A stretch of 43,338 bases of DNA from Acidobacteriota bacterium (GTDB lineage: Bacteria > Acidobacteriota > UBA6911 > RPQK01 > JACQSY01), in assembly GCA_016211085.1 (NCBI GenBank), contig JACQSY010000050.1, positions 1 to 43,338 on the forward strand, read 5' to 3'. The notes beneath the pieces are model-generated. The model was not told where the DNA came from and did no database searches. It saw only the letters and a program-made list of their open reading frames with translations. Of the stretch, positions 42,006 to 43,338 are shown one piece after another. Position numbers and translations under genes: made by a program. The first letter of the stretch is position 1, and each line of letters begins with the position of its first letter.

Positions 42006-43196
42006 ATGTCGTCACCGGAGTGGCAAGACAATCTTTACGTTGCCGAGGGAGAACATCTGGTCCCCTTTCTCAGGGGGATGATCACTCACTCGTTAATGGA
42101 GCGTGGACTGACATTCGAGGAAGCGTACGAAACGGCCAGCCAGGTCCGTGATCACATCCGAGAGCAACGAGTCATTCAAAAGGACGAGCTGGCGGCGCTG
42201 ATCGAGAAGCTGCTGCGGGAAAAGCTCGGCAAAAGATACTCCCTGCTTACGCCGCATGGGGTCCGTTTCAGCCCCGCCATTAAAGTCACCGGAGAAGGCG
42301 AAGACGTGCCTTTCAGCAAGGGAATCTTATCCCAGTCGCTGCAGGCCTCCGGGTTGGAACCGTCGGTTTCCTACGATATAGCTCGTGAAATCGAAGCGGT
42401 GCTGGTCCGGAGAAATCAACAGGAGATCCATCGCGACGAGTTGCGCCGTTTGATCTATGACACCATTCGTCTCAACTACGATTTGCGTTTCGCCGAACGT
42501 TATCTGCTCTGGCGCTGTTTCAAAACCCCCGACAAGCCGTTAATCATTCTTTTTGGTGGAGCGACCGGAACCGGGAAATCGTCTGTGGCGACGGAAGTTG
42601 CTCACCGGCTGGGTATTCAGAAAATCCTCTCCACGGACACTGTGCGCCAGATCATGCGCATGATGTTCTCAAGAGATCTGTTGCCAGCCATTTACAGTTC
42701 CTCTTATGACGCATGGAAAGAGCGACGGCTTGGCGAAGATAAATCGGTGGCGATCATTGAAGCTTTTCAGGAACAATCGCTCAGAGTCCTGGTGGGGGTA
42801 CGCGCCATGGTGGAAAGAGCCATCGAGGAAAACTTCAGCATCGTCATGGACGGAGTTCATCTGGTGCCGGGGTTGACGGGTCTGAATGCCTTTGAGGACA
42901 AGGCTTATATCGTGCCGCTGGTGATCTCCACAACCAACCAGGACAGCTATCTAAACCGGTTCCCGGAGCGGCAGCGCGGTGCCATGAGGCGCTCGGCGAG
43001 GCGTTACATGGAGAACTTCGAAGCAATCCTCAAGATCCAGGCCTACATTCTGGAAATGGCCAAACAATACAGCGTCCCTGTGATCGAGAATGAAAATTTT
43101 GACGATGCCGTCCTGACTATTCTCACCGTTATTGCAGAGCAACTGCAGAATAAGTTAAGAATCGACAGCGCTAATCTGGTATCACGAGCCCTCTAG
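42006..43196 (+). CDS. 2-phosphoglycerate kinase-like protein with ATP-cone domains
   Basis: A 396-residue protein: two ATP-cone-like regulatory domains (about 8-85 and 92-170; both show a PFLRGMITHSL/PFSKGILSQSL pattern) followed by a P-loop kinase with GGATGTGKSS (184-193), LSTDTVRQIMR and VMDGVHLVPG. It resembles archaeal 2-phosphoglycerate kinase, the first step to cyclic 2,3-diphosphoglycerate, a thermoprotectant. Bacterial homologues are of untested function. ATG 42006 lies 37 bases after the STAS gene, with GGAGAGGGAGG in the gap. Shared transcription with the partner switch is likely, not proven. Confidence 0.82.
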   Translation: MSSPEWQDNLYVAEGEHLVPFLRGMITHSLMERGLTFEEAYETASQVRDHIREQRVIQKDELAALIEKLLREKLGKRYSLLTPHGVRFSPAIKVTGEGEDVPFSKGILSQSLQASGLEPSVSYDIAREIEAVLVRRNQQEIHRDELRRLIYDTIRLNYDLRFAERYLLWRCFKTPDKPLIILFGGATGTGKSSVATEVAHRLGIQKILSTDTVRQIMRMMFSRDLLPAIYSSSYDAWKERRLGEDKSVAIIEAFQEQSLRVLVGVRAMVERAIEENFSIVMDGVHLVPGLTGLNAFEDKAYIVPLVISTTNQDSYLNRFPERQRGAMRRSARRYMENFEAILKIQAYILEMAKQYSVPVIENENFDDAVLTILTVIAEQLQNKLRIDSANLVSRAL

Positions 43197-43338
43197 TCTA
43201 GTTCTCGTCCGAAAAGTGGCATTTTGAGAAACGGCATAAGGCTTGGATAGCATTTGATCTTAACCGGATTTTAGGTTCAACGCCGTCTTTACGTCATCGT
43301 CATGGCCTCGCGCTCGATTGCACACTCATTGGAGGACA

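Noticed and set aside
43197..43338. Gene or RNA at the right edge
   Set aside because: Only a GGAGG at 43331-43335 is visible, probably the ribosome site of a gene beyond the window; nothing else could be supported.

Overview
The window looks like a chromosomal segment of a diderm, LPS-bearing bacterium. It carries an Omp85 protein with TamB and a SurA-like chaperone, a heptose kinase, a heptosyltransferase-type GT9 enzyme and a TonB-dependent receptor. Codon use is moderately GC-rich, GTG and TTG starts are frequent, and the mix of genes (methylmalonyl-CoA mutase, RsbW/STAS switch, several ECF sigma factors, a selenoprotein) fits Acidobacteriota or a nearby deep lineage. That assignment is inference; there is no rRNA or other phylogenetic marker here. 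I found no tRNA, rRNA, CRISPR array or insertion sequence.

Layout. (1) 81-2125: a mercury-resistance-type operon (MerR, a MerC-like transporter continuous with a thioredoxin-like domain, a MerP-like HMA protein, a CopZ-type iron-sulfur metallochaperone) with no merA or merB in view. (2) 2235-5610: an ECF sigma factor and zinc-finger anti-sigma, then a thiol peroxidase-like gene interrupted by an in-frame TGA exactly where the first Cys of a CxxC motif is expected, followed by a SECIS-like hairpin (a predicted selenoprotein). Convergent to it lie a CcdA-TlpA fusion and a Cys/Met/His-rich exported protein. (3) 5954-10623: a small membrane protein with its terminator, then a TonB receptor and an exported tandem CbiX-like chelatase-fold protein on the minus strand, preceded by a structured 700-base intergenic region with a Fur-box-like site. 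(4) 11354-25080: a long plus-strand run: B12-type radical SAM enzyme, class III aminotransferase, ruvA-ruvB, MoxR-DUF58-transglutaminase, yacG-pgpA-cinA-thpR, a Trm112-like protein, GT9 and hldA. (5) 25123-30435, minus strand: methylmalonyl-CoA mutase large and small subunits with a SprT-like metalloprotein; then ECF sigma, anti-sigma and a TPR-like protein; then a parvulin-type PPIase. (6) 30584-33437: a twin-PDZ protein, lexA with a repeat-containing promoter, a small unknown protein and dtd. (7) 33453-41049, minus strand: tamB, a seven-POTRA Omp85 protein and a SurA-like chaperone. (8) 41169-43196: RsbW-like kinase, STAS antagonist and a 2-phosphoglycerate kinase with ATP-cone domains. The last 140 bases are non-coding as far as I can see and end in a GGAGG that could serve a gene beyond the window.

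The best discovery-type signal is the selenocysteine peroxiredoxin at 3198-3845, which an ordinary gene caller would split into two fragments or call a pseudogene. It sits with a CcdA-TlpA electron relay and an ECF regulator, suggesting an envelope redox module. Second are the exported chelatase-fold/TonB pair with its structured leader, the merA-less mer operon with a translational fusion, and the expanded-POTRA Omp85/TamB/SurA operon.
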